64,000 bases of DNA from an uncultured Candidatus Soleaferrea sp. (lineage in GTDB: Bacteria; Bacillota; Clostridia; Oscillospirales; Ruminococcaceae), in the NCBI GenBank assembly GCA_934527325.1, contig CAKTAG010000001.1, positions 29,075-93,074 of the forward strand, given 5' to 3'. Under the pieces are notes generated by a model. The model saw only the letters and a list, made by a program, of their open reading frames with translations, was not told the DNA's origin and searched no databases. This document shows positions 1 to 8,172 of the stretch, one piece after another. Within the stretch, counting starts at the first letter, position 1; every line of letters starts with the position of its first letter. A program made the translations under genes and the position numbers.

Positions 1-2
1 TA

Positions 3-182
3 ATGGCAAATTTGAAAATTAAATTAGTAAAAAGCCTTTCTGGTAGAAAAGATGATCAGATAGCCACTGCTATTTCTCTTGGGCTTAGAAAAGTTGGTAA
101 AGAAACTATTCAGCCAGATAATGAGGCCACGAGAGGTAAAATTACAAAAATATCACATCTTGTTGAATTTACCGAACTATAA
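3..182 (+). CDS. rpmD: 50S ribosomal protein L30
   Basis: Complete 59-residue reading frame, too short for most ORF cut-offs. The product begins MANLKIKLVKSLSGRK and keeps the L30 pattern, including a central GLRKVGKET segment. The length is normal for L30 (58-60). It is a small protein of the large ribosomal subunit. The first bases of the window (TAATG) suggest the start codon overlaps the stop of the upstream gene, expected to be rpsE, but that gene lies outside. It is followed 21 bases later by rplO, the standard spc-operon order. Confidence 0.93.
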   Translation: MANLKIKLVKSLSGRKDDQIATAISLGLRKVGKETIQPDNEATRGKITKISHLVEFTEL

Positions 183-203
183 ATATAAGGAGGTGTTATA
201 TAA

Positions 204-644
204 ATGAGGTTACATGATTTATCTCCAGCACCTGGTTCAAAAAAGAAGGCTTTTAGAGTAGGTAGAGGTCATGGATCTGGGAATGGAAAAACAGCAGGTA
301 AAGGTCACAAAGGGCAAAATGCTCGTTCTGGTGGTGGAGTTAGAGCAGGTTTTGAAGGTGGGCAAATGCCACTTCATAGACGTGTACCTAAAAGAGGTTT
401 TAATAACATATTTGGTACAAAATATGCTGTTATAAATGTTAGTGACTTAAATTGTTTTGAAGAAGGAAGCAACGTTGACACAGATATGATTATAAAATCT
501 GGGTTAGTAAAAAAACCATTAGATGGAATAAAAGTACTAGGAAATGGAACTTTAAATAAAAAATTAAACATAACTGTTACTGCATTTTCTAAATCTGCTA
601 AAGAAAAAATTGAGCAGATAGGTGGAAAGGCAGAGGTGATATAA
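204..644 (+). CDS. rplO: 50S ribosomal protein L15
   Basis: The 146-residue product is a typical L15. It has a basic Gly-rich N-terminus (residues about 15-50, with [19 protein letters not shown]) and the downstream [18 protein letters not shown] motif, followed by a globular C-terminal domain. L15 is a late-assembling large-subunit protein. A strong AAGGAGG ribosome site lies ahead of the ATG. Its stop is separated by one base from the secY start, so the two are probably translationally coupled. Confidence 0.96.
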   Translation: MRLHDLSPAPGSKKKAFRVGRGHGSGNGKTAGKGHKGQNARSGGGVRAGFEGGQMPLHRRVPKRGFNNIFGTKYAVINVSDLNCFEEGSNVDTDMIIKSGLVKKPLDGIKVLGNGTLNKKLNITVTAFSKSAKEKIEQIGGKAEVI

Positions 645-645
645 G

Positions 646-1938
646 ATGTTAAAAATTTTTAAGGATGCTTGGAAGATAGCTGATTTAAGGCAAAAAATAT
701 TATATACATTAATGATAATTGTGGTGTTTAGAATAGGTTCAATAATACCTGTTCCATATTTAGATGCAACAGCATTGCAAACTATGTTAGCAGGTGCAGG
801 TAGTAATAACATGTTAGGGTATATAGATGTTTTAACAGGAGGAGCTTTTTCTAGAGCTACTATATTTGCCCTTTCAATTTCACCGTATATAACTTCTTCT
901 ATTATAATACAACTTTTAACAGTTGCTATTCCTTATTTAGAAAAACTTTCTAAAGAGGGGGAAGAAGGAAGAAAGGTTTTAACAAAAATAACTAGATGGG
1001 TAACAGTAGCACTGGGTTTAATTCAAGCTGCAGGTTACTATGCTTTATTAAAAAAACAGGGTGCAGTAACTCATACATCTGGTTTTTCAGGTGTTTTTTC
1101 TATGGTAGTTATTTTGTTAACGTTTACAGCTGGTACAGCGTTTATAATGTGGCTTGGCGAACGTATAAACGAAAAAGGTATAGGGAATGGAATTTCTATA
1201 ATACTTTTTGCAGGTATAGTGTCAAGGGGGCCAGCAATAGTTTCTAAACTGTATTTATATGCACAAAAAGAAGGAACAAGTAGTTATATTAAAATACCAT
1301 TAATTGTTATAATGTTCCTTGCAATAGTTGTATTTGTTGTTTGGATGACTAATGCAGAGCGTAGAATACCTATTTTATATGCTAAACGTGTAGTTGGTAG
1401 AAAAATGTATGGTGGCCAAAGTTCACATATGCCAATTAAAGTTAATATGTCAGGTGTTATGCCAATAATATTTGCTTCTTCGTTGCTAGCAATTCCTTCA
1501 ACAATACAAATGTTTGTAGACCCAAAAGCTTCTACATGGTTTGGTAAATTTTTAGCAGTGTTTAATTTTAATTCATGGTTATATGCTGCAATTACATTTA
1601 TTTTGATTATTGGTTTTAGTTATTTTTATGTTTCTATACAATATAACCCAATAGAGATGGCAAATAATTTAAGAAAGAGTAATGGAACAATACCAGGTAT
1701 AAGACCAGGAAAACCAACATCAGATTTTATTGCAAGAGTTATGAATAAAATTACTTTTGTTGGAGCATTGTTTTTAGGTTTTATGGCAATATTACCTTTT
1801 GTAGTGGGAAAATTCACAGGTATGCAATTAGGAATAGGTGGTACAACTATACTAATTGTTGTTGGTGTTGCACTTGATACAGTTAAACAAATGGAATCAT
1901 TAATGATGATGAGGCATTATAAAGGTTTTTTAGTTTAG
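646..1938 (+). CDS. secY: Protein translocase subunit SecY
   Basis: The 430-residue polytopic membrane protein matches SecY, the channel of the Sec translocon. About ten hydrophobic segments are visible. The N-terminus ends in the RIGSIIPVPYLD motif, the plug region has GGAFSRATIFALSISPYI, and the cytosolic loop has AERRIPILYAKRVVG. It ends in MRHYKGFLV. The SecG subunit is at 31436 and YajC at 20875 in this window; SecE is not here. The ribosome site (AGAGGTGAT) lies inside the 3' end of rplO. SecY inside the spc operon, followed by adk and map, is the usual Firmicutes order. Confidence 0.97.
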   Translation: MLKIFKDAWKIADLRQKILYTLMIIVVFRIGSIIPVPYLDATALQTMLAGAGSNNMLGYIDVLTGGAFSRATIFALSISPYITSSIIIQLLTVAIPYLEKLSKEGEEGRKVLTKITRWVTVALGLIQAAGYYALLKKQGAVTHTSGFSGVFSMVVILLTFTAGTAFIMWLGERINEKGIGNGISIILFAGIVSRGPAIVSKLYLYAQKEGTSSYIKIPLIVIMFLAIVVFVVWMTNAERRIPILYAKRVVGRKMYGGQSSHMPIKVNMSGVMPIIFASSLLAIPSTIQMFVDPKASTWFGKFLAVFNFNSWLYAAITFILIIGFSYFYVSIQYNPIEMANNLRKSNGTIPGIRPGKPTSDFIARVMNKITFVGALFLGFMAILPFVVGKFTGMQLGIGGTTILIVVGVALDTVKQMESLMMMRHYKGFLV

Positions 1939-2007
1939 TTCAAAATTGTTAATTTTTAAATAATAAAGAATAAATCTAAATATTTATAATGGGAGGTTTG
2001 AAAAGTA

Positions 2008-2652
2008 TTGAGAACAGAAAAATTATCGTTAATTCTTTTGGGTGCACCTGGTGCAGGCAAAGGAACTCAAGCAGAAATAATATCTAAGCAATATAATATA
2101 CCAACAATAAGTACAGGTAATATTATTAGGGAAGCATTGAAGAATAAAACATCTATGGGGCTAAAGGCAAAAAATTATATCGATAAAGGTGAGTTAGTAC
2201 CAGATGACATTATTATTTCAATTGTAAAAGAACGTTTAAGTGAAAGTGATTGTAAAAATGGTTTTATTTTAGACGGAATGCCTAGAACAATTGCGCAAGC
2301 AAAAGCACTGGATGATATGGGTGTTGAAATAAATAAAGTTGTGAGCATAGAAGTTCCAGATGAAAAAATAATAAAAAGGTTAAGTGGACGCAGAGTTTGT
2401 AGTAAATGTGGTGCAAGTTACCATATAACAGATAAGCCGTCTTTAAAAGAAGATATTTGTGATAGTTGCAGTGGAGAGCTTGTTATAAGAAAAGACGATT
2501 CGCCGCAAATAATAGCAGATAGACTTAAGGTTTACCATGAGCAGACAGAGCCGTTAAAAGATTATTATGATGCAAAAGGTTTGCTTGTAATAGTGCATGG
2601 GCAAGAACTTGTAGCAGATACTACTGCTTGTGTAGCCGAAGCGTTAAGGTAG
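2008..2652 (+). CDS. adk: Adenylate kinase (zinc-binding type)
   Basis: The 214-residue product catalyses ATP + AMP = 2 ADP. It shows the P-loop GAPGAGKGTQ near residue 12, the AMP-binding region with STGNIIREA, and DGMPRT. The LID domain has a four-cysteine cluster (CSKC...CDSC, about residues 131-155), so the LID is probably zinc-stabilised as in many Gram-positives. The start is a TTG at 2008 preceded by GGGAGG at 1991-1996; no ATG fits the frame. The stop lies 4 bases before map. Confidence 0.95.
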   Translation: MRTEKLSLILLGAPGAGKGTQAEIISKQYNIPTISTGNIIREALKNKTSMGLKAKNYIDKGELVPDDIIISIVKERLSESDCKNGFILDGMPRTIAQAKALDDMGVEINKVVSIEVPDEKIIKRLSGRRVCSKCGASYHITDKPSLKEDICDSCSGELVIRKDDSPQIIADRLKVYHEQTEPLKDYYDAKGLLVIVHGQELVADTTACVAEALR

Positions 2653-2656
2653 AAAG

Positions 2657-3406
2657 ATGGTATATTTAAAAACTCAAGAAGAAATTAATTTAATGAAAAA
2701 AGCAGGTAAAATATCTGCAAGAGCATTAGAACTTGGGGGTAAAGCTGTTAAACCTGGGGTTACAACGATGTATGTTGATAAAATTATACATGACTATATA
2801 AAATCTCAAGGAGCGGTACCATCATTTTTAGGTTATAATGATTTTCCAGCAAGTAGCTGCATATCTATAAATAAAGAGGTTATACATGGAATACCTTCAA
2901 AAACTAGGGTGATTAACGAAGGTGATATAGTAAGTATAGATGTAGGAGCTTATTATAGGGGGTTCCATGCAGATAATGCAGCAACTTTTCCAGCAGGGGC
3001 TATTTCGGAAGATGCCCAAAAATTAATAAATGCAACAATGCAAGCATTAGAATTTGGAATAAAACAAGCAGTAGTTGGTAATAGAATAGGGGATATATCT
3101 AATGCAGTTCAAACATTTGTTGAATCTAAGGGCTATGGAGTAGTTAGAGAATATGTTGGCCATGGAGTAGGAAGAAAATTGCATGAAAACCCATCTGTGC
3201 CTAATTATGGAAGTGCAGGTAGAGGTATGCGTTTAGAACAAGGCATGACTATAGCAATAGAACCAATGGTTAATATGGGTAGCTATAAAGTTAAAGTTTT
3301 AGATGATTGTTGGACAGTTATTACAGCAGATAACAAATATTCAGCACATTTTGAGCATACTATAGCTATTACCAATAATGGGCCAGAAATATTAACTTTA
3401 CCGTAA
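2657..3406 (+). CDS. map: Methionine aminopeptidase, type I
   Basis: The 249-residue protein is a short type I methionine aminopeptidase, which removes the initiator methionine from nascent proteins. The metal ligands are recognisable: D in SIDVGAYYRGFHADNA, the second D in HADNA, H in VGHGVGRKLHE, E in AIEPMV, and a terminal E in HFEHTIAI. It has no N-terminal zinc or SH3 extension. It sits 4 bases after adk, in the clostridial adk-map-KOW-infA order. Confidence 0.95.
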   Translation: MVYLKTQEEINLMKKAGKISARALELGGKAVKPGVTTMYVDKIIHDYIKSQGAVPSFLGYNDFPASSCISINKEVIHGIPSKTRVINEGDIVSIDVGAYYRGFHADNAATFPAGAISEDAQKLINATMQALEFGIKQAVVGNRIGDISNAVQTFVESKGYGVVREYVGHGVGRKLHENPSVPNYGSAGRGMRLEQGMTIAIEPMVNMGSYKVKVLDDCWTVITADNKYSAHFEHTIAITNNGPEILTLP

Positions 3407-3423
3407 AAGGCACAATAAGAAAT

Positions 3424-3681
3424 ATGGAAAAAGGTAGAGTTGTAATATCGAAAGCTGGAAGAGATAAAAATAATTTTTTTATAGTTTTAAATACAGTTGG
3501 TGAAAGAGTTTATATAGCGGATGGGAAAATTAGGAAAATAGAAAATCCAAAAGCAAAAAATATAAAACATTTGCAAAAAACAAATATGTATTTTACTATA
3601 GATGATAATGTTACTAATAAAAAACTAAAAATGATGATAAAAGAGTTAGATATTAAAGCTAACAGCGAAAAGTCGCTATAA
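3424..3681 (+). CDS. KOW-domain RNA-binding protein
   Basis: The 85-residue basic protein starts MEKGRVVISKAGRDKNNFF and has a KOW-like fold with the pattern VIS.AGRD......V. It resembles the small L14e/L27e-like RNA-binding proteins that Clostridia encode between map and infA. A role at the ribosome is inferred from the KOW motif and this conserved position. It is not a standard ribosomal protein and its exact role is unknown. The start is the ATG 18 bases after map, with only a weak ribosome site (AATAAGAAAT), so coupling to map is possible. Confidence 0.8.
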   Translation: MEKGRVVISKAGRDKNNFFIVLNTVGERVYIADGKIRKIENPKAKNIKHLQKTNMYFTIDDNVTNKKLKMMIKELDIKANSEKSL

Positions 3682-3705
3682 TAGCTGAAATTGGGAGGTT
3701 TATAT

Positions 3706-3924
3706 ATGTCGAAAGAAGATATGATAGAGGTAGAAGGTGTAGTGGTAGAAGCCTTACCTAATGCTCAATTTAAAGTTGAAATTCAAAATGGGCATAAAAT
3801 TTTGGCTCATATTTCAGGTAAACTAAGAATGAATTTTATTAAGATATTACCTGGAGATAAAGTGACAATAGAAATGTCACCTTACGATTTAACAAAAGGT
3901 CGTATAACATGGCGATCTAAATAA
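3706..3924 (+). CDS. infA: Translation initiation factor IF-1
   Basis: The 72-residue product begins [11 protein letters not shown] and is an S1/OB-fold IF-1, which occupies the ribosomal A site during initiation. The conserved body ([44 protein letters not shown]) is intact. The frame stays open to a TTG five codons upstream, but that TTG overlaps the GGGAGG ribosome site, so the ATG at 3706 is the start. The length matches the family. Confidence 0.96.
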   Translation: MSKEDMIEVEGVVVEALPNAQFKVEIQNGHKILAHISGKLRMNFIKILPGDKVTIEMSPYDLTKGRITWRSK

Positions 3925-3979
3925 ATAAAAAATTAATTATGTTGAAATGGTTTAATACAACAACAAGGAGGTTTTTTGT

Positions 3980-4093
3980 ATGAAAGTCAGACCTTCAGTT
4001 AAGCCCATATGTGAAAAATGTAAAATTATTAAACGTAATGGAAGGGTTATGGTAATTTGCCAAAATCCAAAACATAAACAACGTCAGGGCTAA
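3980..4093 (+). CDS. rpmJ: 50S ribosomal protein L36
   Basis: This 37-codon gene lies between infA and rpsM, its standard place. The product starts [15 protein letters not shown] and ends with a basic KHKQRQG tail. It keeps the three-Cys/one-His zinc ribbon (CEKC, a later Cys, then His), so it is the zinc-containing paralogue. An AAGGAGG ribosome site lies 8 bases before the ATG. Confidence 0.95.
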   Translation: MKVRPSVKPICEKCKIIKRNGRVMVICQNPKHKQRQG

Positions 4094-4121
4094 AAACCTT
4101 ATTAATGGAGGTGTTTTTATT

Positions 4122-4490
4122 ATGGCTCGAATTGCTGGTGTTGATTTACCACGCGAAAAGAGAGTTGAAATAGGTTTAACCTATATTTATGGAATAGGTT
4201 TAAGTAATTCAAGAAAGATATTAAAAAATACAGGAGTTAATCCAGACACTAGAGTTAAGGATTTAACAGAAGACGAAATTGCAAAAATAAGAGAATATAT
4301 AGATAAAAATGTTAAAGTTGAAGGTGACCTTAGAAGAGAAGTGGCGTTAAACATAAAGCGCTTAATAGAAATTAATTGCTATAGAGGTATCCGCCATAGA
4401 AAAGGGTTACCTGTTAGAGGTCAAAAAACTAAAACTAATGCAAGGACTCGTAAAGGTCCTAAAAAAACAATCGCTAATAAGAAAAAATAG
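4122..4490 (+). CDS. rpsM: 30S ribosomal protein S13
   Basis: The 122-residue product is S13, which binds the 16S rRNA head and contacts the P-site tRNA. It begins [21 protein letters not shown] and has the helix-hairpin segment YGIGLSNS and the basic C-terminal [19 protein letters not shown]. The length is normal. GGAGG precedes the ATG. It is the first gene of the alpha-operon part of the cluster. Confidence 0.97.
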   Translation: MARIAGVDLPREKRVEIGLTYIYGIGLSNSRKILKNTGVNPDTRVKDLTEDEIAKIREYIDKNVKVEGDLRREVALNIKRLIEINCYRGIRHRKGLPVRGQKTKTNARTRKGPKKTIANKKK

Positions 4491-4507
4491 TGAGGGAGGG
4501 TTAAAAA

Positions 4508-4909
4508 ATGGCAAAAGCTACAGTTAAAAAAGTATCAAAAAGAAGAACTGGCAAACGTAAGAACATAGAGCGTGGTGCAGCGCATATACAATCTACCTTT
4601 AATAACACTATTGTAACTATTACCGATGCACAAGGCAACGCATTATCTTGGGCAAGCTCTGGTGGGCTTGGGTTTAAAGGTTCTAGAAAATCTACTCCGT
4701 TTGCTTCTCAAATGGCTGCAGAAACCGCTGCAAAAGCTGCTATGGAACATGGTTTAAAATCTGTAGAAGTTTTTGTTAAAGGTCCTGGATCTGGTAGAGA
4801 AGCTGCTATACGTGCTTTACAATCAGCTGGTTTAGAAGTTAACATGATTAAAGATGTTACACCTATACCTCATAATGGATGTAGACCACCAAAAAGAAGA
4901 CGTGTATAA
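4508..4909 (+). CDS. rpsK: 30S ribosomal protein S11
   Basis: The 133-residue product is S11 of the small-subunit platform. It contains the conserved [32 protein letters not shown] and the C-terminal [18 protein letters not shown]. The ribosome site GAGGGAGG lies just before the ATG. It is followed by a 203-base untranslated stretch before rpsD, unusually long for this otherwise tightly packed operon. Confidence 0.97.
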   Translation: MAKATVKKVSKRRTGKRKNIERGAAHIQSTFNNTIVTITDAQGNALSWASSGGLGFKGSRKSTPFASQMAAETAAKAAMEHGLKSVEVFVKGPGSGREAAIRALQSAGLEVNMIKDVTPIPHNGCRPPKRRRV

Positions 4910-4928
4910 TTGCTAGACGTTATTGTAT

Positions 4929-5101
4929 TTAATAATTTTGGTCAGTAAAAAAGAAAGGAGACAATTTCCACTAAAAAGTATACATGGTTTAACATTTTGT
5001 AAAATATTAAATTTTAAATTGTGTGTTAAAACATCAAGACCAATTATTTTAATAAAGATGTTTATTGGTTAAATTGGTTAACCAATGTTATGTAGTGGAA
5101 A
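4929..5101 (+). promoter_or_regulatory. Structured mRNA leader upstream of rpsD (candidate S4 autoregulatory site)
   Basis: Between rpsK and rpsD, complementary arms nest around a small palindrome. 4931-4943 pairs with 5038-5050 with a two-base bulge. TTTCCACT at 4965-4972 pairs with AGTGGAAA at 5094-5101. ACATC at 5031 pairs with GATGT at 5057. The palindrome TTGGTTAACCAA is at about 5075-5086. The last paired arm ends 12 bases before the rpsD start. S4 is a known translational autoregulator, including of rpsD in Bacillus. That this leader does the same job is inference. The two long-range pairings cross and may be alternatives. Confidence 0.45.
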
Positions 5102-5112
5102 GGTTAAGTTAG

Positions 5113-5739
5113 ATGGCAAGATATACTGGACCAGTGTGTAGACTTTGCCGTAGAGAGGGTGAAAAACTCTTTTTAAAAGGTGAAAGATGTTACACTGATA
5201 AATGTGCAGTGTCTCGTAGAGCATCAGCTCCGGGGCAACACGGTAAAAATAGAAAGAAATTTTCTGAATATGGATTGCAACTTAGAGCTAAGCAAAAAGC
5301 TAGACGTTACTATGGTGTTCTAGAAAGCCAATTTGAAAAATATTTTGATATGGCTACTAGAAAACAAGGTATGGCTGGTGAAAATTTATTAAAAATATTA
5401 GAATCTAGGTTCGATAATATTGTGTATAGGTCTGGCATGGCAAGTTCACGTAAAGAAGCTAGACAATTAATTAGGCATAACCATTTTACACTTAATGGTA
5501 AAAAAGCTAACATACCTTCTATTTTGTTAAAGCCAGGTGATGAAATAGCTATAGCAGAAAAAAGTAGAGTACTAGGCAAAATAAAAAATATTATAGATGC
5601 TAATAGTTCAAGGGTAAAACCACAATGGCTTGACGTAGATTTAACTAATTTTACTTCTAAAGTGGTGCAAATGCCTAGCCGTGAAGATATAGATATTAAT
5701 ATAGAAGAGCATTTAATTGTTGAGCTTTATTCTAAATAA
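5113..5739 (+). CDS. rpsD: 30S ribosomal protein S4
   Basis: The 208-residue product is S4, a primary 16S rRNA-binding protein. The N-terminal domain has a four-Cys zinc cluster (CRLCRREG...CYTDKC). Next come the conserved [18 protein letters not shown] segment and an S4 RNA-binding domain (RLDNIVYR-like, here [31 protein letters not shown]). The C-terminus [12 protein letters not shown] is typical. The ribosome site AAGG lies in the proposed leader structure region. Confidence 0.97.
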   Translation: MARYTGPVCRLCRREGEKLFLKGERCYTDKCAVSRRASAPGQHGKNRKKFSEYGLQLRAKQKARRYYGVLESQFEKYFDMATRKQGMAGENLLKILESRFDNIVYRSGMASSRKEARQLIRHNHFTLNGKKANIPSILLKPGDEIAIAEKSRVLGKIKNIIDANSSRVKPQWLDVDLTNFTSKVVQMPSREDIDINIEEHLIVELYSK

Positions 5740-5820
5740 TAGTTAATATATTTTGGGTTGGCAAAGAATACGGATTAATAAGATGTAAATTAACATTCTT
5801 ATTTAGGGAGGATTAGGTTT

Positions 5821-6783
5821 TTGATAAGTATAGATAAACCCGAGATAAAGTCGGTTGATTTGCTGCCAGACGGCACATATGGTAAATTTGTTGTTGAACC
5901 ACTTGAACGTGGTTTTGGAACAACTTTAGGTAATAGTTTAAGGCGTGTTTTACTTTCATCTTTACCTGGGGTAGCAGTTAATTCGGTAGAAATAGATGGA
6001 GTTCAGCATGAATTTTCAACTATACCAGGAGTTAAAGAAGATGTTGCAGAAATAATTCTTAACTTAAAAGGCTTAAAAATAAAGTTTTTAGATGAAGAAG
6101 ATTTTAAAACTGTTTATATTAATGAACAAGGGGAATGTGAAGTAAAAGCAAAGTCTATTATTACAGATTCACAGATTAAAATAATTAATCCAGATATGCA
6201 TATTGCTTACCTTGGTAAAGATGCTAAATTAAAAATGGAGATTAATGTTAGCAAAGGTAGAGGATATGTTGCTGCAGAAAGAAATAAAGCAGAGGGCAAT
6301 TTTGGAATAGGAGTTATTCCTATAGATAGTATTTATACTCCAGTTTTACGAGTTAACTATACAGTAGAAAATACTCGTGTTGGGCAGATAACAGATTATG
6401 ATAAACTATCGATAGAAGTGTGGACTGATGGTGTACTCTCGGCGAAGGAAGCAGTTTCTTACGCGGCCAAGATACTCAACGAACATCTTAATTTGTTTAC
6501 TGGCCTTTGTGAAGAGGTTAAGGAAACAGAAATAATGATTGATAAACATTTGAGTGAGAAGGAAAGAATACTTGAGATGACCATTGAGGAGCTTGACTTA
6601 TCTGTTCGGTCATATAATTGCTTAAAACGTTCTGGAGCTAAAACAATAAGAGATTTAATAGGTAAAACTCAAGATGATTTAATGAAAGTTAGAAATTTAG
6701 GTAAAAAATCTCTTGATGAAGTAATTGAAAAATTAAATTCCTTAGGCTTTTCTTTTTCTAAAGAAGAAGATGAAGAAGAATAG
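5821..6783 (+). CDS. rpoA: DNA-directed RNA polymerase subunit alpha
   Basis: The 320-residue product is the RNA polymerase alpha subunit. The N-terminal dimerisation domain contains [26 protein letters not shown]. After a linker, the C-terminal domain has a helix-hairpin-helix ([19 protein letters not shown], then [15 protein letters not shown]). The C-terminus is acidic. Translation starts at a TTG preceded by AGGGAGGA. The order rpsD-rpoA-rplQ is standard. Confidence 0.97.
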   Translation: MISIDKPEIKSVDLLPDGTYGKFVVEPLERGFGTTLGNSLRRVLLSSLPGVAVNSVEIDGVQHEFSTIPGVKEDVAEIILNLKGLKIKFLDEEDFKTVYINEQGECEVKAKSIITDSQIKIINPDMHIAYLGKDAKLKMEINVSKGRGYVAAERNKAEGNFGIGVIPIDSIYTPVLRVNYTVENTRVGQITDYDKLSIEVWTDGVLSAKEAVSYAAKILNEHLNLFTGLCEEVKETEIMIDKHLSEKERILEMTIEELDLSVRSYNCLKRSGAKTIRDLIGKTQDDLMKVRNLGKKSLDEVIEKLNSLGFSFSKEEDEEE

Positions 6784-6873
6784 AGTAATATATAAATAGC
6801 AATAAAAAGGTTAGGTTAAGAATAAAAAATATTAATTACAAAAAATTTCTAAGGGTAAAGGAGTGATTTTTAA

Positions 6874-7215
6874 ATGCCTGGTACTAGAAAACTTGGCAGG
6901 TCGTCTGCTCATAGAAGAGCGATGCTCAGAGCGATGGTTACTTTTTTACTAGAAAAAGGTAAAATTGAAACTACTGTTACACGTGCTAAAGAAGTTAGAA
7001 GTGTTACAGAAAAGATGATTACAAAAGCGAAGAATAATACTTTGCACAATAAAAGGCAGGTTATGAGTTATATTACAAAAGAAGATGTTGTAAAAAAACT
7101 TTTTGATGAGATAGCGCCTAAATATATGAATGTTAATGGTGGTTATACAAAAATAACTAAAATTGGCACCCGTAGAGGAGACGCAGCAGAAATGGCAATA
7201 ATAGAATTGTGCTAG
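6874..7215 (+). CDS. rplQ: 50S ribosomal protein L17
   Basis: The 113-residue product begins [19 protein letters not shown], an L17 signature, and ends with the [13 protein letters not shown] motif. It is the last gene of the ribosomal operon. A strong terminator follows at 7277. The cobalt/ECF transporter and truA genes that often follow in other Firmicutes are absent here. Confidence 0.97.
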   Translation: MPGTRKLGRSSAHRRAMLRAMVTFLLEKGKIETTVTRAKEVRSVTEKMITKAKNNTLHNKRQVMSYITKEDVVKKLFDEIAPKYMNVNGGYTKITKIGTRRGDAAEMAIIELC

Positions 7216-7276
7216 TAAGTTAACAGTTATTAACTATTAATCTATAAAATAGTTAATGTTTTATGTTTATTATAAA

Positions 7277-7321
7277 AGCTGCATGGTAGTCTATAATAGA
7301 TTTTACCATGCAGCTGCTTTT
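7277..7321 (+). terminator. Rho-independent terminator of the ribosomal operon
   Basis: A 12-bp perfect stem (AGCTGCATGGTA at 7277-7288 and its complement at 7304-7315) is followed by GCTTTTAT. It lies about 60 bases after rplQ. The intron-like fragment begins immediately after its T-run. Confidence 0.9.
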
Positions 7322-7323
7322 AT

Positions 7324-7475
7324 GTGCGCCTTGCGGGGGGCGCACGTCACTAATGGATGAAAGTTCCTAATCCGCCCTAGTAGTGGGAAGGATACAGCCA
7401 AGACCAAGGGTGTCCTATTCATGTAAAGCTAAAGCTCACTCACTCCTCCGGCACAGTCGGGGGGGTTATTGTCAC
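7324..7475 (+). mobile_element. Remnant resembling the 5' end (domain I) of a group IIC intron
   Basis: A GC-rich island in AT-rich DNA. It starts with GTGCGCC, which pairs perfectly with GGCGCAC at 7339-7345. Next come CACTA...TAGTG enclosing GGATGAAAGTTCC, then GGATAC paired with GTGTCC around the motif CAAGGGTGTCC (7405-7414). From memory, the order of 5' GTGYGCC, GTGARAGTYCC-like and CAAGGGTGTCC motifs matches the start of group IIC introns such as the Oceanobacillus one. It also sits just after a terminator hairpin, the known class IIC insertion site. No reverse transcriptase or recognisable domain V follows. A second GC-rich hairpin (CCTCCGGCACAGTCGGGGGG) is at about 7445-7466. The alternative is an unrelated structured RNA. 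Confidence 0.5.
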
Positions 7476-7488
7476 GTTTAGGCAACAA

Positions 7489-7543
7489 TAAAAAAGAACC
7501 GTAACAAACCAAACTCAAAAAGAATTAGTTAGTTACAGTTCTT
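7489..7543 (-). terminator. Probable terminator of the leftward tRNA operon
   Basis: On the minus strand, AAGAACTGTAAC is followed after a 26-base loop by GTTACGGTTCTT and a T-run. The stem is 12 bp with one G-T pair. It lies about 110 bases after tRNA-Gln. The loop is long for a terminator. Confidence 0.6.
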
Positions 7544-7650
7544 ACTCAATTTAACAATCTGTTAATATTAATGCCTTATTAGTGATTGACAAATAGCAGT
7601 TATTTTTAGTTTGATGCTTAAAACAGATTCTTAAAAAGAAATAAAAATTT

Positions 7651-7726
7651 TGGCTGGGATGGATGGATTCGAACCATCGGAATGACGGAGTCAAAGTCCG
7701 TTGCCTTACCGCTTGGCTACATCCCA
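7651..7726 (-). tRNA. tRNA-Gln(TTG)
   Basis: A 76-base cloverleaf with encoded CCA. The acceptor is TGGGATG, the anticodon loop CTTTGAC carries TTG, and the T arm is GGTTCGAATCC. It is the last gene of the Gly-Arg-His-Gln operon. Confidence 0.95.
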
Positions 7727-7744
7727 ATATAACTATAATAAAAA

Positions 7745-7822
7745 TGGGGTGGATAATCGGAGTCGAACCGACGACCTCCAGAGCCACAATCTGGCGCTCT
7801 AACCAACTGAGCTATATCCACC
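7745..7822 (-). tRNA. tRNA-His(GTG)
   Basis: The anticodon loop TTGTGGC gives GTG. The acceptor stem has eight pairs, including the extra G at -1 opposite C73 that is diagnostic of tRNA-His. CCA is encoded. Confidence 0.95.
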
Positions 7823-7837
7823 GAACGGTTTTTTTAC

Positions 7838-7914
7838 TGGCATGCCAAGAGGGATTTGAACCCCCGACCTACTGCTTAGAAGGCAGTTGCTCTATCCAGC
7901 TGAGCTATTGGCAC
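7838..7914 (-). tRNA. tRNA-Arg(TCT)
   Basis: Anticodon loop CTTCTAA with TCT, which reads AGA, the dominant Arg codon in this AT-rich genome. Seven-pair acceptor GTGCCAA/TTGGCAT, encoded CCA, 77 bases. Confidence 0.95.
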
Positions 7915-7925
7915 AGAATAAAAAA

Positions 7926-7999
<74 letters not shown>

Positions 8000-8047
8000 A
8001 CACATACAATCTATAGAAAATTAAATCTTGTAAATTACTCTAAAATT

Positions 8048-8076
8048 ATAATATCAAAAAAATATTTAGTTGTCAA
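8048..8076 (-). promoter_or_regulatory. Sigma-A-type promoter of the leftward tRNA operon
   Basis: On the minus strand, TTGACA (8071-8076), a 17-base spacer, then TATTAT (8048-8053). It lies about 50 bases upstream of tRNA-Gly. Confidence 0.75.
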
Positions 8077-8122
8077 TACATTTTAGAAAAAATTTTATTT
8101 TTATTTTTAAATTGATATATAA

Positions 8123-8158
8123 AATCAGGATCTCTGGGTAAGGCTGGAGATCCTGATT
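8123..8158 (-). terminator. Terminator of nrdD
   Basis: A 12-bp perfect inverted repeat (AATCAGGATCTC / GAGATCCTGATT) with a 12-base loop, followed on the minus strand by TTTAT. It lies 15 bases after the nrdD stop. Confidence 0.85.
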
Positions 8159-8172
8159 AATTATAATCAAAT

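Noticed and set aside
7494..7543. Terminator hairpin as 3' domain of the intron-like fragment
   Set aside because: Its orientation and T-run suit the minus-strand tRNA operon better, and it lacks a domain V sequence.
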